This document shows positions 33,782-42,070 of a DNA stretch of 64,000 bases, piece by piece. The notes under the pieces were generated by a model. That model was not told the DNA's origin, did not search any database, and saw nothing but the letters and a program-made list of their open reading frames with translations. The DNA is from Glaciibacter superstes DSM 21135. GTDB lineage: Bacteria > Actinomycetota > Actinomycetes > Actinomycetales > Microbacteriaceae. The translations under genes and the position numbers were made by a program. The stretch's first letter is position 1. Each line of letters begins with the position of its first letter. The stretch lies in the NCBI RefSeq assembly GCF_000421145.1, contig NZ_ATWH01000017.1, positions 1 through 64,000 of the forward strand, read 5' to 3'.

Positions 33782-35518
33782 TTACGCCACCGCCTCCACG
33801 CTCAACTGGGATTCCACGATTTCCTGGTAGGTCTCGTTCGATTCGAGAAGCTCCTCATGAGTTCCCCGTCCGACGATCGCCCCGTTGTCGATGACCAGGA
33901 TCTGGTCTGCACCGGTGACGGTTGAGATGCGCTGCGCGACGATGATCACCGTTGCGTTGCTGGTCGCGTCTCCGAGGGCTGCGCGCAGCCGGGCATCCGT
34001 CGCAACGTCGAGAGCGGAGAACGAGTCGTCAAACAGGTAGACACGCGGCTCGGCGAGCAGCGCCCTCGCGATGCACAGGCGCTGGCGCTGGCCGCCGGAG
34101 ACATTCGTTCCGCCCTGGGCGACGGTCTCATCGAGCCCCTTGGCCATGTCACGCACGAAGTCTTCGCCCTGGGCGATGCGAAGCGCGTTCCAGATCTCGT
34201 TGTCCGTCGCATCCGCTCGCCCGAATCTCAGGTTGGAACCGATGGTGCCGGAGAACAGGTAGGGCTTCTGCGGCACCAGGCCGATCACCTTCGACACCTG
34301 CGCACGCGTGAGGTCTGACACGGGGACGCCGTCGATGGTGACGCTGCCCTGCTGCGCGTCGTAGAGTCGCGGGATCAGGTTGATGAGCGAGGTCTTGCCG
34401 GCTCCCGTGGAGCCGACGATGGCGGTCACCTGGCCGGGTTCGGCGGTGAAGCTCACGTTGTCGAGCACTGGGCGCTCCGCTCCCGGGTAGCCGAAGGTCA
34501 CATCCTGGAACTCGACCCGGCCGCGCGTCGGTGTGGCCACGGTTTCGGTGCGCGAGAGCGCCTGGCTGGAGTCGGTGGTGAGCACCTCCTTGATGCGCTC
34601 GGCGCAGACGACCGCGCGAGGGATCATCATCACCATGAAGACGCCCATCATGACGGCCACCAGGATCTGCAGCAGGTACTGCAGGAAAGCGGTGAGCGAA
34701 CCGACCTGCATGTCGCCGGTCTCAACGCGCTGCCCACCGAACCAGAGCACGGCGGCCGTCGCCAGGTGCAGCACCATCATGATCACGGGGAACATCAGCA
34801 CGAAGATGTTGCCGACGCGCACCGAGACTTTGGTCAGACCTTCGTTGGCCTTGCGGTAGCGCTCGTTTTCGAAGGGCTCGCGCACAAACGCACGCACAAC
34901 ACGGATGCCGATGATCTGCTCGCGCAGCACGCTGTTGATGCCGTCGATGCGGTCCTGCATCTGACGGAACAGCGGCATCAGCAGGTAGACGAGAATGCCG
35001 ACGATCACAAAAAGAACCGGTACGGACACCCACACCAGCCAGGAAAGGCCGATATCTTCGCGCACGGCCATGATGATGCCGCCGATGCACATGATCGGGG
35101 TTGACACCATGAAGTTCAGGGTCATCAGCACGAGCATCTGCACCTGCTGCACATCGTTGGTGCCGCGGGTGATCAGGGTTGCAGAGCCGAACTTGCCCAG
35201 TTCGAGGGCGCTGAGCGAATCGACCTTGCGATACACCTCGCGGCGCAGGTCGCGACCGATGGCCATCGCGGTGCGTGCGCCGAAGTAGACGCCACCGATG
35301 GCGGTGACGACCTGCACCAGGCAGACCGTGAGCATCATCACGCCCGTTGACCAGATGAAACCCGTGTCGCCCCTGGAGATTCCCTGGTCGATGATCTGAG
35401 CGTTGAGGCTCGGAAGGTACAGGGCGGCGATCGTTGAAATCAGTTGCAGCACGAAGACCGCGATGATCCACGCTTTGTAGGGCCTGGCGTGATGGAGCGC
35501 CAGTGAGAGGAGGGCCAC
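33782..35518 (-). CDS. ABC exporter half-transporter, degenerate-site subunit
   Basis: 578 residues from the GTG at 35518 (AAGGA site, five-base spacing); the upstream extension is not protein-like. Six membrane helices are followed by an NBD with Walker A GSTGAGKTS, signature NVSGGQRQRL and Walker B VYLFDDSFSALD, where Asp replaces the catalytic Glu. One non-hydrolysing site is the hallmark of heterodimeric exporters. It is first in the operon. A TetR-like operator lies 128 bp upstream. Confidence 0.92.
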   Translation of the reverse strand: MALLSLALHHARPYKAWIIAVFVLQLISTIAALYLPSLNAQIIDQGISRGDTGFIWSTGVMMLTVCLVQVVTAIGGVYFGARTAMAIGRDLRREVYRKVDSLSALELGKFGSATLITRGTNDVQQVQMLVLMTLNFMVSTPIMCIGGIIMAVREDIGLSWLVWVSVPVLFVIVGILVYLLMPLFRQMQDRIDGINSVLREQIIGIRVVRAFVREPFENERYRKANEGLTKVSVRVGNIFVLMFPVIMMVLHLATAAVLWFGGQRVETGDMQVGSLTAFLQYLLQILVAVMMGVFMVMMIPRAVVCAERIKEVLTTDSSQALSRTETVATPTRGRVEFQDVTFGYPGAERPVLDNVSFTAEPGQVTAIVGSTGAGKTSLINLIPRLYDAQQGSVTIDGVPVSDLTRAQVSKVIGLVPQKPYLFSGTIGSNLRFGRADATDNEIWNALRIAQGEDFVRDMAKGLDETVAQGGTNVSGGQRQRLCIARALLAEPRVYLFDDSFSALDVATDARLRAALGDATSNATVIIVAQRISTVTGADQILVIDNGAIVGRGTHEELLESNETYQEIVESQLSVEAVA

Positions 35519-35645
35519 AGAAGTCCTTAGGTGAGGGTCGACAGAAGGAGGTTCGAGTCTGGTCGCATCCGAAGCCTGTTCGTCTCGTCGCTGGCGACGT
35601 GGCGATCCGGCCGGCCCCAGGTCGGATTCGGAGCGAAAACTCAAT

Positions 35646-35660
35646 GTGTACAGCGTACAC
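35646..35660. promoter_or_regulatory. Palindromic operator upstream of ABC exporter
   Basis: GTGTAC-AGC-GTACAC is a perfect 6-3-6 dyad. On the exporter strand it contains a TACGCT -10-like box, so a bound repressor would block the promoter. No regulator gene is adjacent. Confidence 0.45.
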
Positions 35661-35678
35661 GAAGATCGGCTTCTGGTT

Positions 35679-35692
35679 CGGAAAATTTTCCG
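35679..35692. promoter_or_regulatory. Perfect 14-bp AT-centred palindrome
   Basis: CGGAAAATTTTCCG lies between the exporter and DUF4190 promoters, six bases before a consensus TTGACA. It could be a second regulator site for either direction. Confidence 0.35.
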
Positions 35693-35697
35693 GGTGA

Positions 35698-35727
35698 TTG
35701 ACACCTGTGAATCTCCTGTGTCACTGT
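35698..35727 (+). promoter_or_regulatory. Promoter candidate for DUF4190 gene
   Basis: TTGACA (35698-35703) is a perfect -35; a weak CACTGT lies 18 bases on (35722-35727). A dyad CTGTGG-CC-CCACAG (35741-35754) follows, 35 bp before the start, and may be an operator. Confidence 0.4.
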
Positions 35728-35788
35728 ATCCCTTGAGTCACTGTGGCCCCACAGCAGTACATCCACCACACAATCGAGGAGCATCGAA

Positions 35789-36073
35789 ATGTCTGAGTCC
35801 GCTGCAGTTCCCACGACATCCGCCGCCGCAACCGAGGCGCCGTGGAATGTCCTCTCCATCGTCGGATTTGTCCTTTCCCTGGTCGGCTTCAACGTCATCG
35901 CCGTGATCCTGGGGTTCATCGGCCTCAGTCAGGTCAAGAAGACCGGTGAGCGCGGCCGCGGCTTCGCAATCGCCGCCATCATCATCGGCCTGGCCTCGGC
36001 GATCCTCTTCATCATCCTCTTCATCGCCCTCGGCGTCGTCGCTGCCAGCGGAGCCATCGTCACGACAAACTGA
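35789..36073 (+). CDS. DUF4190-type small membrane protein
   Basis: 94 residues with two hydrophobic helices (WNVLSIVGFVLSLVGFNVIA, 20 residues, and the AIAAIIIGLASAILFIILFI region) joined by SQVKKTGERGRGFA. This is the DUF4190 pattern of duplicated helix-linker units in Gram-positive bacteria; function unknown. A GAGGAG site precedes the ATG, and a strong terminator follows, so it is monocistronic. Confidence 0.85.
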   Translation: MSESAAVPTTSAAATEAPWNVLSIVGFVLSLVGFNVIAVILGFIGLSQVKKTGERGRGFAIAAIIIGLASAILFIILFIALGVVAASGAIVTTN

Positions 36074-36090
36074 CGTTCCCCTTCACCTGT

Positions 36091-36124
36091 CGATCCCCCC
36101 GTTCACTACTGGACGGGGGGATCG
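36091..36124. terminator. Strong bidirectional terminator
   Basis: CGATCCCCCCGT (36091-36102) and ACGGGGGGATCG (36113-36124) form a perfect 12-bp stem with a 10-nt loop, between the DUF4190 gene and the converging methyltransferase gene. Confidence 0.8.
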
Positions 36125-36128
36125 TCGT

Positions 36129-37331
36129 TCAGGCGGTGCCAGCTTCTGTGCCGGAGTTGACCGAACGCAAACGCCAGAGCGAGGTCACCTCGTTCGATCG
36201 CGCGGCGTGGAGCGGGTCTGTCGTGTCGTACGCACGCCGGTGAGTCGGTCGTGTGTCGATGCGCTGGGCGACCGTGAGACCCGCATCCTCGAACAGGTCG
36301 AGCAGCTCGCTGCGGGAACGGAGACCGATGCGCTCCGCGATGTCAGACAGGATCAACCAGCCTTCGCCGGCCGGTTCCAGATGCAGGGCCAGTCCACCCA
36401 GGAAGCCCCGCAGCATCCGGCTGTCTGGGTCATAGACGGCGTGATCGGTCGACGTGGTTGCCTCAGCCGGTATCCACGGGGGATTGCACACGATCAGGTC
36501 TGCCCGGCCGACCGGAAACAGGTCGGCCGGGGCCACTTCGACCTGATCGGTGAAACCGAGTCGTTCGATGTTCTCGATTGCACAGGCGAGGGCGCGTGGC
36601 TCCTGGTCGGTTGCGATCACGTGACGGATGCCACGGTGCGCGAGAATCGCGGAGAGCACTCCGGTTCCTGTGCCGATGTCGAACGCGACCAGGTCTTCGA
36701 GGGTGCCAGACGGCAACGGTGCGGCAGCGACCAGGTCGAGGTACTCGCCGCGCACCGGGGAGAACACTCCGTAGTGCGGATGGATGAGTGCACCGAGCGC
36801 AGGGATGTCTACTCCGTTGGTGCGCCACTCGTGGGCGCCGATGACGCCGATCAGTTCGCGGAGCGAGGTCACGGATGGCTGGTCGCTTTTCCCGTAGCTC
36901 TGGGTGCAGGCCAGTCGGACGTCGGGAGAGCGGCGCAAGGGGATCGTGTAGTCGGCGTCAAGTGGGATCAGGAGCATCCCGAGCAATTGCGCGCGGTGGG
37001 CGGCATCCGCCCGGTGTTTGCGGAAGGCCGCGGTGAGGTCAGGCGACGGCTTCCTCGTGCCGCGGTCGATGCGTCGGCCGAGTGATCCGAGTAGCTGCCG
37101 GGCGTTGTGGAAATCGCCGCGCCATAGCATCGCTGTACCCGACGTGGCGAGCCGGTACGCGGCATCCGTGTTCGTGCGGTCATCAATGATCTCGAGACGC
37201 TCTGGAGCTGGCCAGCCGCCCTCCGAATGCCACAGTCCTGTGTGGATTTCGCCGTCTTCGGTCCAGGTGAACGGCAGGTGCTGTGGTCGCCTGAGGTTCA
37301 GAGGGAGTGACCGTTGGGACGTGCTGGACAT
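36129..37331 (-). CDS. Class I SAM-dependent methyltransferase
   Basis: 400 residues. The C-terminal half holds motif I FDIGTGTGVLSAIL, motif II-like VIATDQEP and catalytic NPPWIP, the signature of amide/base N-methyltransferases such as PrmC, RsmC and related enzymes. The N-terminal 170 residues are a helical domain, probably substrate recognition. The NPPW version argues for an amino or amide acceptor (protein or nucleic acid). The target is not determinable. No clear ribosome site precedes the ATG. Confidence 0.82.
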   Translation of the reverse strand: MSSTSQRSLPLNLRRPQHLPFTWTEDGEIHTGLWHSEGGWPAPERLEIIDDRTNTDAAYRLATSGTAMLWRGDFHNARQLLGSLGRRIDRGTRKPSPDLTAAFRKHRADAAHRAQLLGMLLIPLDADYTIPLRRSPDVRLACTQSYGKSDQPSVTSLRELIGVIGAHEWRTNGVDIPALGALIHPHYGVFSPVRGEYLDLVAAAPLPSGTLEDLVAFDIGTGTGVLSAILAHRGIRHVIATDQEPRALACAIENIERLGFTDQVEVAPADLFPVGRADLIVCNPPWIPAEATTSTDHAVYDPDSRMLRGFLGGLALHLEPAGEGWLILSDIAERIGLRSRSELLDLFEDAGLTVAQRIDTRPTHRRAYDTTDPLHAARSNEVTSLWRLRSVNSGTEAGTA

Positions 37332-37458
37332 GGCGTCCGCTCCTGTACTGCACCATCGAGCAGGACGATGCCCGGCGCTTTGCTGAGCCCCGAGTATCGC
37401 AGCCGCACCTGAACGTTCAGCCTCGCTGCTGCGCGGCCGCGCGAGCCCGCCGTCCGCG

Positions 37459-38448
37459 TTACTGTAGCGCCGGCACGACCTCGCGCTCGAAGAGCTCGAT
37501 GCCGGAGCGGTCGTAGGCCGCCTCGGGGAAGTTGTGGACCGAATAGGTCAGTCCGCGCGATCGCATGTCGGTCAGTCGCTCGATGACCTGCTCTGGTGTT
37601 GCGGCGATTTCGACACCGTTGCGGTAGGCAGCAACATACTCGGCTGCCTTCGCGTCTCCGATGTAGGGCGCAACGCGTGCTTCGACGGCGTTGATGCGCT
37701 CGGCGACCTCCGCCTCGGTCGAGCCGATGATGGTGTAATAGTTCGCCGACCTGGTGATCGCCTCGAAGTCGGTGCCGAGTGTCTCGCAGTGCCCGCGCAG
37801 CACGTCGCTCTTGTGCGAGAACTCCTCCGCAGTGCCGGCGAAGTTGGTGTAGTTCGCGTACTGCGCCGCAATCCGCAGTGTCACCTTCTCGCCGCCGCCG
37901 GCGACCCAGATCGGGATGCCGCCCTCCTGCAGCGGAAGCGGCCGCACGATGGCGCCGTCCACCTGGTAGTGCTCGCCGTTCAAGGTTGCGGTGCCCGTCG
38001 TCCAGGCCTGCTTCATGATCTGCACGCCCTCATCGAGGCGGGCGAGGCGCTCGCCGGCGCGCGGGAAACCGTAGCCGTATGCGAGCCATTCGTGCTCGTA
38101 CCAGCCGGCGCCGATGCCCATCTCGACACGGCCGCCGGAGATGATGTCGACCGTCGCCGCGATCTTCGCGAGGTGGGCGGGGTTGCGGTAGCTCATGCAG
38201 GTGCACATCTGGCCGAGACGAACCCGCTTGGTCGTGGCGGCGAACGCTGACATGAGTGCCCATGCCTCGTGTGTCGCCTCTTCGGTCGCCACCGGAACGG
38301 TGTGGAAGTGGTCGTACACCCAGATGGACTCCCACGGGCCCGCGTCGGCGTGCGCGGCGAGGCCGCTCATCGCCGCCCACTGCTCTGCGGGGTCGATCCC
38401 GACCAGATCGTGACGCCAGCCTTGGGGTATGAAAAGTCCAAATCGCAT
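37459..38448 (-). CDS. LLM-class F420-dependent oxidoreductase
   Basis: 329 residues of the luciferase-like TIM-barrel family: MRFGLFIPQGW start, SIWVYDHFHT, LGQMCTCMSYRNPAHLAK (18 residues), MGIGAGWYEHEWLAYG and WVAGGGEKVTLRIAA. The ATG at 38448 is preferred over one three codons upstream because it has an AAGGTGA site. F420 rather than FMN is inferred from family resemblance and from an F420 ligase gene at 53.2 kb. Substrate unknown. Confidence 0.85.
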   Translation of the reverse strand: MRFGLFIPQGWRHDLVGIDPAEQWAAMSGLAAHADAGPWESIWVYDHFHTVPVATEEATHEAWALMSAFAATTKRVRLGQMCTCMSYRNPAHLAKIAATVDIISGGRVEMGIGAGWYEHEWLAYGYGFPRAGERLARLDEGVQIMKQAWTTGTATLNGEHYQVDGAIVRPLPLQEGGIPIWVAGGGEKVTLRIAAQYANYTNFAGTAEEFSHKSDVLRGHCETLGTDFEAITRSANYYTIIGSTEAEVAERINAVEARVAPYIGDAKAAEYVAAYRNGVEIAATPEQVIERLTDMRSRGLTYSVHNFPEAAYDRSGIELFEREVVPALQ

Positions 38449-38572
38449 GAGCTTCACCTTACTTGCGCGGGAGGTCCGGCTGCGTCATGGTCGGTGGCCG
38501 TGGCGTGGACATCGGCGGGCGGGCGGTCGGGCGGGATGCGGGTGGTTGAGCCCACGTCGCGCTGGCAACCCG

Positions 38573-38598
38573 CACGCGCAGACACCACGCGCAGACAC
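38573..38598. repeat. 13-bp tandem duplication in intergenic spacer
   Basis: CACGCGCAGACAC occurs twice in direct contact. It lies in the 228-bp gap between the divergent LLM and SDR genes; apart from the SDR -10 box I see nothing else in that gap. Confidence 0.6.
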
Positions 38599-38664
38599 AG
38601 TGCCGTTGCAACCCGGCGTAACGCTTCAGGCTGGTGTCCGTGCGTTGTCTGCAGCGAAACTTGC

Positions 38665-38670
38665 GATGAT
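38665..38670 (+). promoter_or_regulatory. -10-like element of the 38.7-kb SDR gene
   Basis: GATGAT ends six bases before the ATG with no ribosome site, consistent with a leaderless message. Confidence 0.35.
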
Positions 38671-38676
38671 TGAGAC

Positions 38677-39525
38677 ATGACTCGAACTGTTGCCGGCGCC
38701 CGCATCCTCATCACGGGGGCGGCGGGCGGCATGGGCCGCCTGTACGCAGAACGGGCCGTCGCCGAGGGCGCGAAGGCCGTGATCCTGTGGGACTCGGATG
38801 CGCCGGCGCTCGCCGCCGCGGCATCCGAACTGAATCAGATGGCCGGCCCCGGTACCCGTGTCGCCCCGTATGAGGTCAACATCGCCGACCTCGGCGCGAT
38901 CGCCCAAGCGGCCCAGCGCGTGCGCGTTGAGGTCGGTAATCCCGACATCGTGATCAACAACGCCGGGATCGTGCGCGGCAAGTTCTTCTGGGAGCACGAC
39001 AACGGCGACGACACCCGTCCGACCATGCAGGTCAACGCGCTGGCGCCGATGTACATCGCCAGGGAGTTCCTGCCTGGCATGATCGACAACGCCTACCGTG
39101 AGGCGCGCATCGTGAATATCGCTTCTGCCGCCGGCACACTTTCGAACCCGCGGATGAGCGTTTACGCGGCGTCGAAGGCCGCACTCATCGGCTGGAGCGA
39201 CTCCCTGCGCCTCGAGCTCGTGCAGCAGGACCACGGCAACGTCAAGGTCACCACTGTGTGCCCGAGCTACATTTCCACCGGCATGTTCGCCGGAGCCCGC
39301 GGCCCGCTGCTCACTCCCATCCTGACGCCGGAATACGTCGTCGACCGGGTGTGGGCGGCCATGCTCGCCGGCCGTCCTCTGCTCTTCATGCCACGCAGCG
39401 TTGGCCTGGCACGAGCCCTTCGCGGCATACTGCCGTTGCCGGTCTGGGATGTGGTTGCCGGTCGGGTCTTCGGCGTCTACCGTTCCATGGACCGGTTCAC
39501 CGGCCGCGCTGACCCCAGCGCCTGA
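38677..39525 (+). CDS. Short-chain dehydrogenase/reductase
   Basis: 282 residues. Cofactor motif TGAAGGMGR, NNAGIV, catalytic Ser in NIASAAGT and Tyr-Lys in YAASK. The pattern ADLGAIAQAAQRVRVEVGNP, NNAGIVRGKFFWEHD and a C-terminal hydrophobic stretch (RALRGILPLPVWDVVAGRVF, 20 residues) resemble the retinol/sterol-dehydrogenase-like SDRs of the membrane-associated type. An exact 13-bp tandem duplication spans its stop codon. Confidence 0.88.
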   Translation: MTRTVAGARILITGAAGGMGRLYAERAVAEGAKAVILWDSDAPALAAAASELNQMAGPGTRVAPYEVNIADLGAIAQAAQRVRVEVGNPDIVINNAGIVRGKFFWEHDNGDDTRPTMQVNALAPMYIAREFLPGMIDNAYREARIVNIASAAGTLSNPRMSVYAASKAALIGWSDSLRLELVQQDHGNVKVTTVCPSYISTGMFAGARGPLLTPILTPEYVVDRVWAAMLAGRPLLFMPRSVGLARALRGILPLPVWDVVAGRVFGVYRSMDRFTGRADPSA

Positions 39526-39536
39526 CCCCAGCGCCT
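39511..39536. repeat. 13-bp tandem duplication across the SDR stop
   Basis: GACCCCAGCGCCT at 39511-39523 and again at 39524-39536. The stop TGA (39523-39525) is at the junction, so the second copy is untranslated. Confidence 0.75.
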
Positions 39537-39537
39537 G

Positions 39538-39957
39538 TTAGCTGCTGCAGGTCTTCTGGAGGTCCATGAACGAGTCCTGAACCGCGGTGGCGCTGTCCTG
39601 GAGTGCGGAGGTGTCTGCGTTCTCCGGGTCTTCGGCGTAGTCGCCGAATGCGTCGGACAGGTCACCCAGCGCGCCGTCGGCCTTGTCGGCCGTCTTCTTG
39701 ACGTCGTCGTTCGAGATCCTGCCGACGTTCTCGGAGAACTTGTCGGCCGTCTTGCCGATCGCCGCTGCCGCTGCCTCAGGGTCAGCCTGCAGTTCTGAGA
39801 CGTTCTCAGAGAGTTCCGTCTGAAGAGTGTCCAGCCCCTCGATGAGTACAGTGCAGGCGTCGGCCTTGCTCTGCCCGCCGGCGCAGCCGGTGAGCAGCAG
39901 TCCAGCGACGGCGAGTGAGCCGATGACGGATGCGAATTTTGTGCGTTGCGTAAGCAT
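39538..39957 (-). CDS. Small secreted lipoprotein
   Basis: 139 residues. Signal peptide with lipobox LLTGC (Cys25), then an acidic helical domain with regularly spaced Ala/Asp (ELSENVSELQADPEAAAAAI, 20 residues) and two further cysteines (ADACTVLI and LQKTCSS) that could pair. The ATG at 39957 has a GGGGGA site; the longer frame adds no signal-like sequence. Function unknown. It lies tail-to-tail with the SDR gene. Confidence 0.8.
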   Translation of the reverse strand: MLTQRTKFASVIGSLAVAGLLLTGCAGGQSKADACTVLIEGLDTLQTELSENVSELQADPEAAAAAIGKTADKFSENVGRISNDDVKKTADKADGALGDLSDAFGDYAEDPENADTSALQDSATAVQDSFMDLQKTCSS

Positions 39958-40013
39958 GTGAGTCCCCCAAGAAATCTGAAAATATGACCCCATGACCCTA
40001 TCAGGGGGGACAC

Positions 40014-40829
40014 TCAGAGCTGGTTCTCAGCCAGCCAACCGAGGAGGACACGCTCGAAGTCGGCCGCCTGCTCGACGTTCGGAAGATGCGCGGTATCGCG
40101 GAAGGTACATCCGCTGGCAGTCGGAATCGTCGACAGCAGGAACTCATACTCCGCCAAGTGGTGGGTCAGGTCGTACTCGCCGACGGTGATGAGCGTCGGC
40201 ACCTCGATGTCAGTGAGGCGGTCGAAGGCCGGCGGGTCTAGGGGGAGTGCGGTCGGGTCTTCTTCGGCGTGCACCACGTTGACGCGGTTCAGCTCGTAGG
40301 CGGTGCGCACAAAGTCGGCGTCGAGGTTGTTCGTGTCTCGACGCGGGCCGAATGCCCACAGTTCGGTCTCCAGCCGGGCGAGCAGGTGCTAGTCTTTCGC
40401 TTCGACCGCAGCGTCGAGGCCAGCGCCCTGGGAGTTCTCGGCGTCGCTGAGTTCGACATCGGGGAATCCGCTTGGACCGGAACCGATCGTGACCAGCCCG
40501 CTCACTCGCTCCGGGCTGTCGACGGCGATGTCGATGGCGATGCCGCCGCCACGGGATGCGCCGATAATCGTTGCCTTCAGGACGCCGAGATGGGACAGGA
40601 CGGCGAGTGCGTCTGCGCGGTCGGAGTACTCCACGTTCTCGGTTTTGGTCTGGCCGAAGCCGCGGGTGTCGTAACGGATGACGTAATGGTCGGTGGCCAG
40701 AGCTGCGATCTGCTGGTCCCACATCCGGAGGGTGGCGATGCCGGCGTGGATGAGGAGCAAGGCGGGCTTCGAAGTGTGGCCGTCGGCCTCGTAGTAGAGC
40801 GAGGCACCTGGAACGTCGATGTGCGGCAT
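40014..40829 (-). pseudogene. Alpha/beta hydrolase interrupted by one in-frame TAG
   Basis: Both halves are good: ALLLIHAGIATLRMWDQQI, GASRGGGIAIDIA (nucleophile elbow GASRGG with Ser) and HLLARLETELWAFG onward with VPTLITVGEYDLT (Asp) and DTAHLPNVEQ (His). They are in the same frame, joined by a single TAG at 40389-40391 (VEAKD-stop-HLLARLE). Relatives often have a Trp at such a position, so TGG to TAG is the simplest change. The whole would be 271 residues. A sequencing error, a true nonsense mutation or stop readthrough are the options. A TACGCT box lies six bases before the ATG. Confidence 0.8.
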
Positions 40830-40835
40830 GGTTCG

Positions 40836-40878
40836 AGCGTAGCGGGACCGTTGCAGAGGCCGGGAGGGCCGATAGGGT
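40836..40878. promoter_or_regulatory. Divergent leaderless promoters
   Basis: Minus-strand TACGCT (40836-40841) is six bases before the hydrolase ATG. Plus-strand TTGCAG (40851-40856), a 16-bp spacer and TAGGGT (40873-40878) is six bases before the ATG at 40885. Confidence 0.45.
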
Positions 40879-40884
40879 GAATCC

Positions 40885-41469
40885 ATGTCCAGCGACACGC
40901 CTCCGCATGACAGCCATGGTCCAGACCTGTACTCAGGGAGAGACCTTCAATCCGGCCGCACTCCCATCGTGGACAGGTATCGCCTGCGCCAGGTGTTGTT
41001 CGGCGCTGTCATCGTCATCGCTCTGCGATTTGTCACCGAATTCATCATCGCGCTTGGGAACCTGGCGGTCGCTGCCGGACAACCCTCAGGGGTATTCGGA
41101 GGGATGTACGTCGTCCAGATTCTCATCGGTCTGGTGAGTGCCGTGTTCTTCGTGGCGGGAGCGGGAGTGGCTGGGATTTTTATCGCGCCACTCACCGCAT
41201 CACTCGGCCTGAAATCGCTGCTCGGGAGGCTCGTGATCGGCGGTGCATTCGGCACGATCGCGACGCTGATCGTCGGGTTGATCGTGACGCTGGCAACCAA
41301 CAACAACTTCAGTTACCTCCTGATGAACATCGTGTACTCCGGCCTCGTTTATCCCGTCGTCGACGGGATCATCAACACCGCTCTCTTCGCCCTCGGCGTC
41401 TTCATAGCGAGGTCACTGCCTTCAGCACCTGCAATGCCCGGCCCCGCTCTTCCTTCGTCTGCCGGCTGA
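40885..41469 (+). CDS. Four-helix membrane protein, unknown function
   Basis: 194 residues: a hydrophilic N-terminus (MSSDTPPHDSHGPDLYSG) then about four hydrophobic helices, the last ending in a Pro/Ala-rich tail. The helices contain NNNFSYLLMNIVYSG but no known motif. It starts six bases after a TAGGGT box, while AGGGTGA could also serve as ribosome site. It ends 13 bp before a PLDc_N protein gene and may be co-transcribed. Confidence 0.7.
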   Translation: MSSDTPPHDSHGPDLYSGRDLQSGRTPIVDRYRLRQVLFGAVIVIALRFVTEFIIALGNLAVAAGQPSGVFGGMYVVQILIGLVSAVFFVAGAGVAGIFIAPLTASLGLKSLLGRLVIGGAFGTIATLIVGLIVTLATNNNFSYLLMNIVYSGLVYPVVDGIINTALFALGVFIARSLPSAPAMPGPALPSSAG

Positions 41470-41482
41470 GGGTCGGTTTCGC

Positions 41483-41875
41483 ATGCCAGTGCTGATATCC
41501 GCCGTTCTCTTCCTGGTCGTCGTCGGCGCCTTGATCGACATCATCACGAAGCAGGACGGGCAGGTGAAACATCTCCCCAAGCTGGTATGGATCTTCCTGG
41601 TGATCTTCCTGCCATTGATCGGAAGCATCCTGTGGTTCACGATCGGTCGTGAGTACAACGCGCCGGTTGATCGCGGCACCTTCGCCGATCTGCGTCGTCG
41701 TCCGTCGCCCGCGCCCGCGCCTGCACCGAGACAGGCGGCTTATGACATGCGTCCGGCTCGCACCACAGAGGAAGAGTTGGCAGAACTCGATCGGGAGATC
41801 GAGTTCCACAATGAACAGGCGCGCATCGAACGCCTCGAGGCCGAGCTGGAGAAACGGCGCAAAGAATCAGAGTGA
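41483..41875 (+). CDS. PLDc_N-domain membrane protein
   Basis: 130 residues. Two N-terminal helices with the PLDNc signature (LIDIITKQ, PKLVWIFLVIFLPLIGSILW, 20 residues, then FTIGRE), a Pro/Ala linker, then a charged coiled coil (EEELAELDREIEFHNEQARI, 20 residues). This small actinobacterial family keeps only the membrane part of cardiolipin-synthase-like proteins. The stop overlaps the converging small gene by nine bases. Confidence 0.8.
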   Translation: MPVLISAVLFLVVVGALIDIITKQDGQVKHLPKLVWIFLVIFLPLIGSILWFTIGREYNAPVDRGTFADLRRRPSPAPAPAPRQAAYDMRPARTTEEELAELDREIEFHNEQARIERLEAELEKRRKESE

Positions 41876-42049
41876 GGTGCTCTGGTCAGACGGGGAGCCC
41901 GATTCAGTGACGGATGCCGCGGCGAGCGTTTCGAGGTGTGCGGCGGATTTCTCCGTGGCGTCCGCTATCCGGCGGAGTGCGCCGATGACGCTGATACTTG
42001 CGAACAGCACAACCAGAATCAGGATGACGAACAACCAGGTGAGATCCAT
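41867..42049 (-). CDS. Small single-pass membrane protein
   Basis: 60 residues: MDLTWLFVILILVVLFASIS forms one helix, followed by a soluble helical tail with Ala/Glu heptads and a Ser/Asp end. No ribosome site, but TAGAGT (42056-42061) lies six bases before the ATG, matching the leaderless pattern and supporting a real gene. Function unknown. It overlaps the 3' end of the PLDc_N gene. Confidence 0.55.
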   Translation of the reverse strand: MDLTWLFVILILVVLFASISVIGALRRIADATEKSAAHLETLAAASVTESGSPSDQSTSL

Positions 42050-42070
42050 GCCGCGACTCTACCGGCTCGC

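Noticed and set aside
35519..35704. N-terminal extension of the degenerate ABC subunit
   Set aside because: It is Arg/Ser-rich, crosses the operator at 35646-35660, and the GTG at 35518 has a proper ribosome site.
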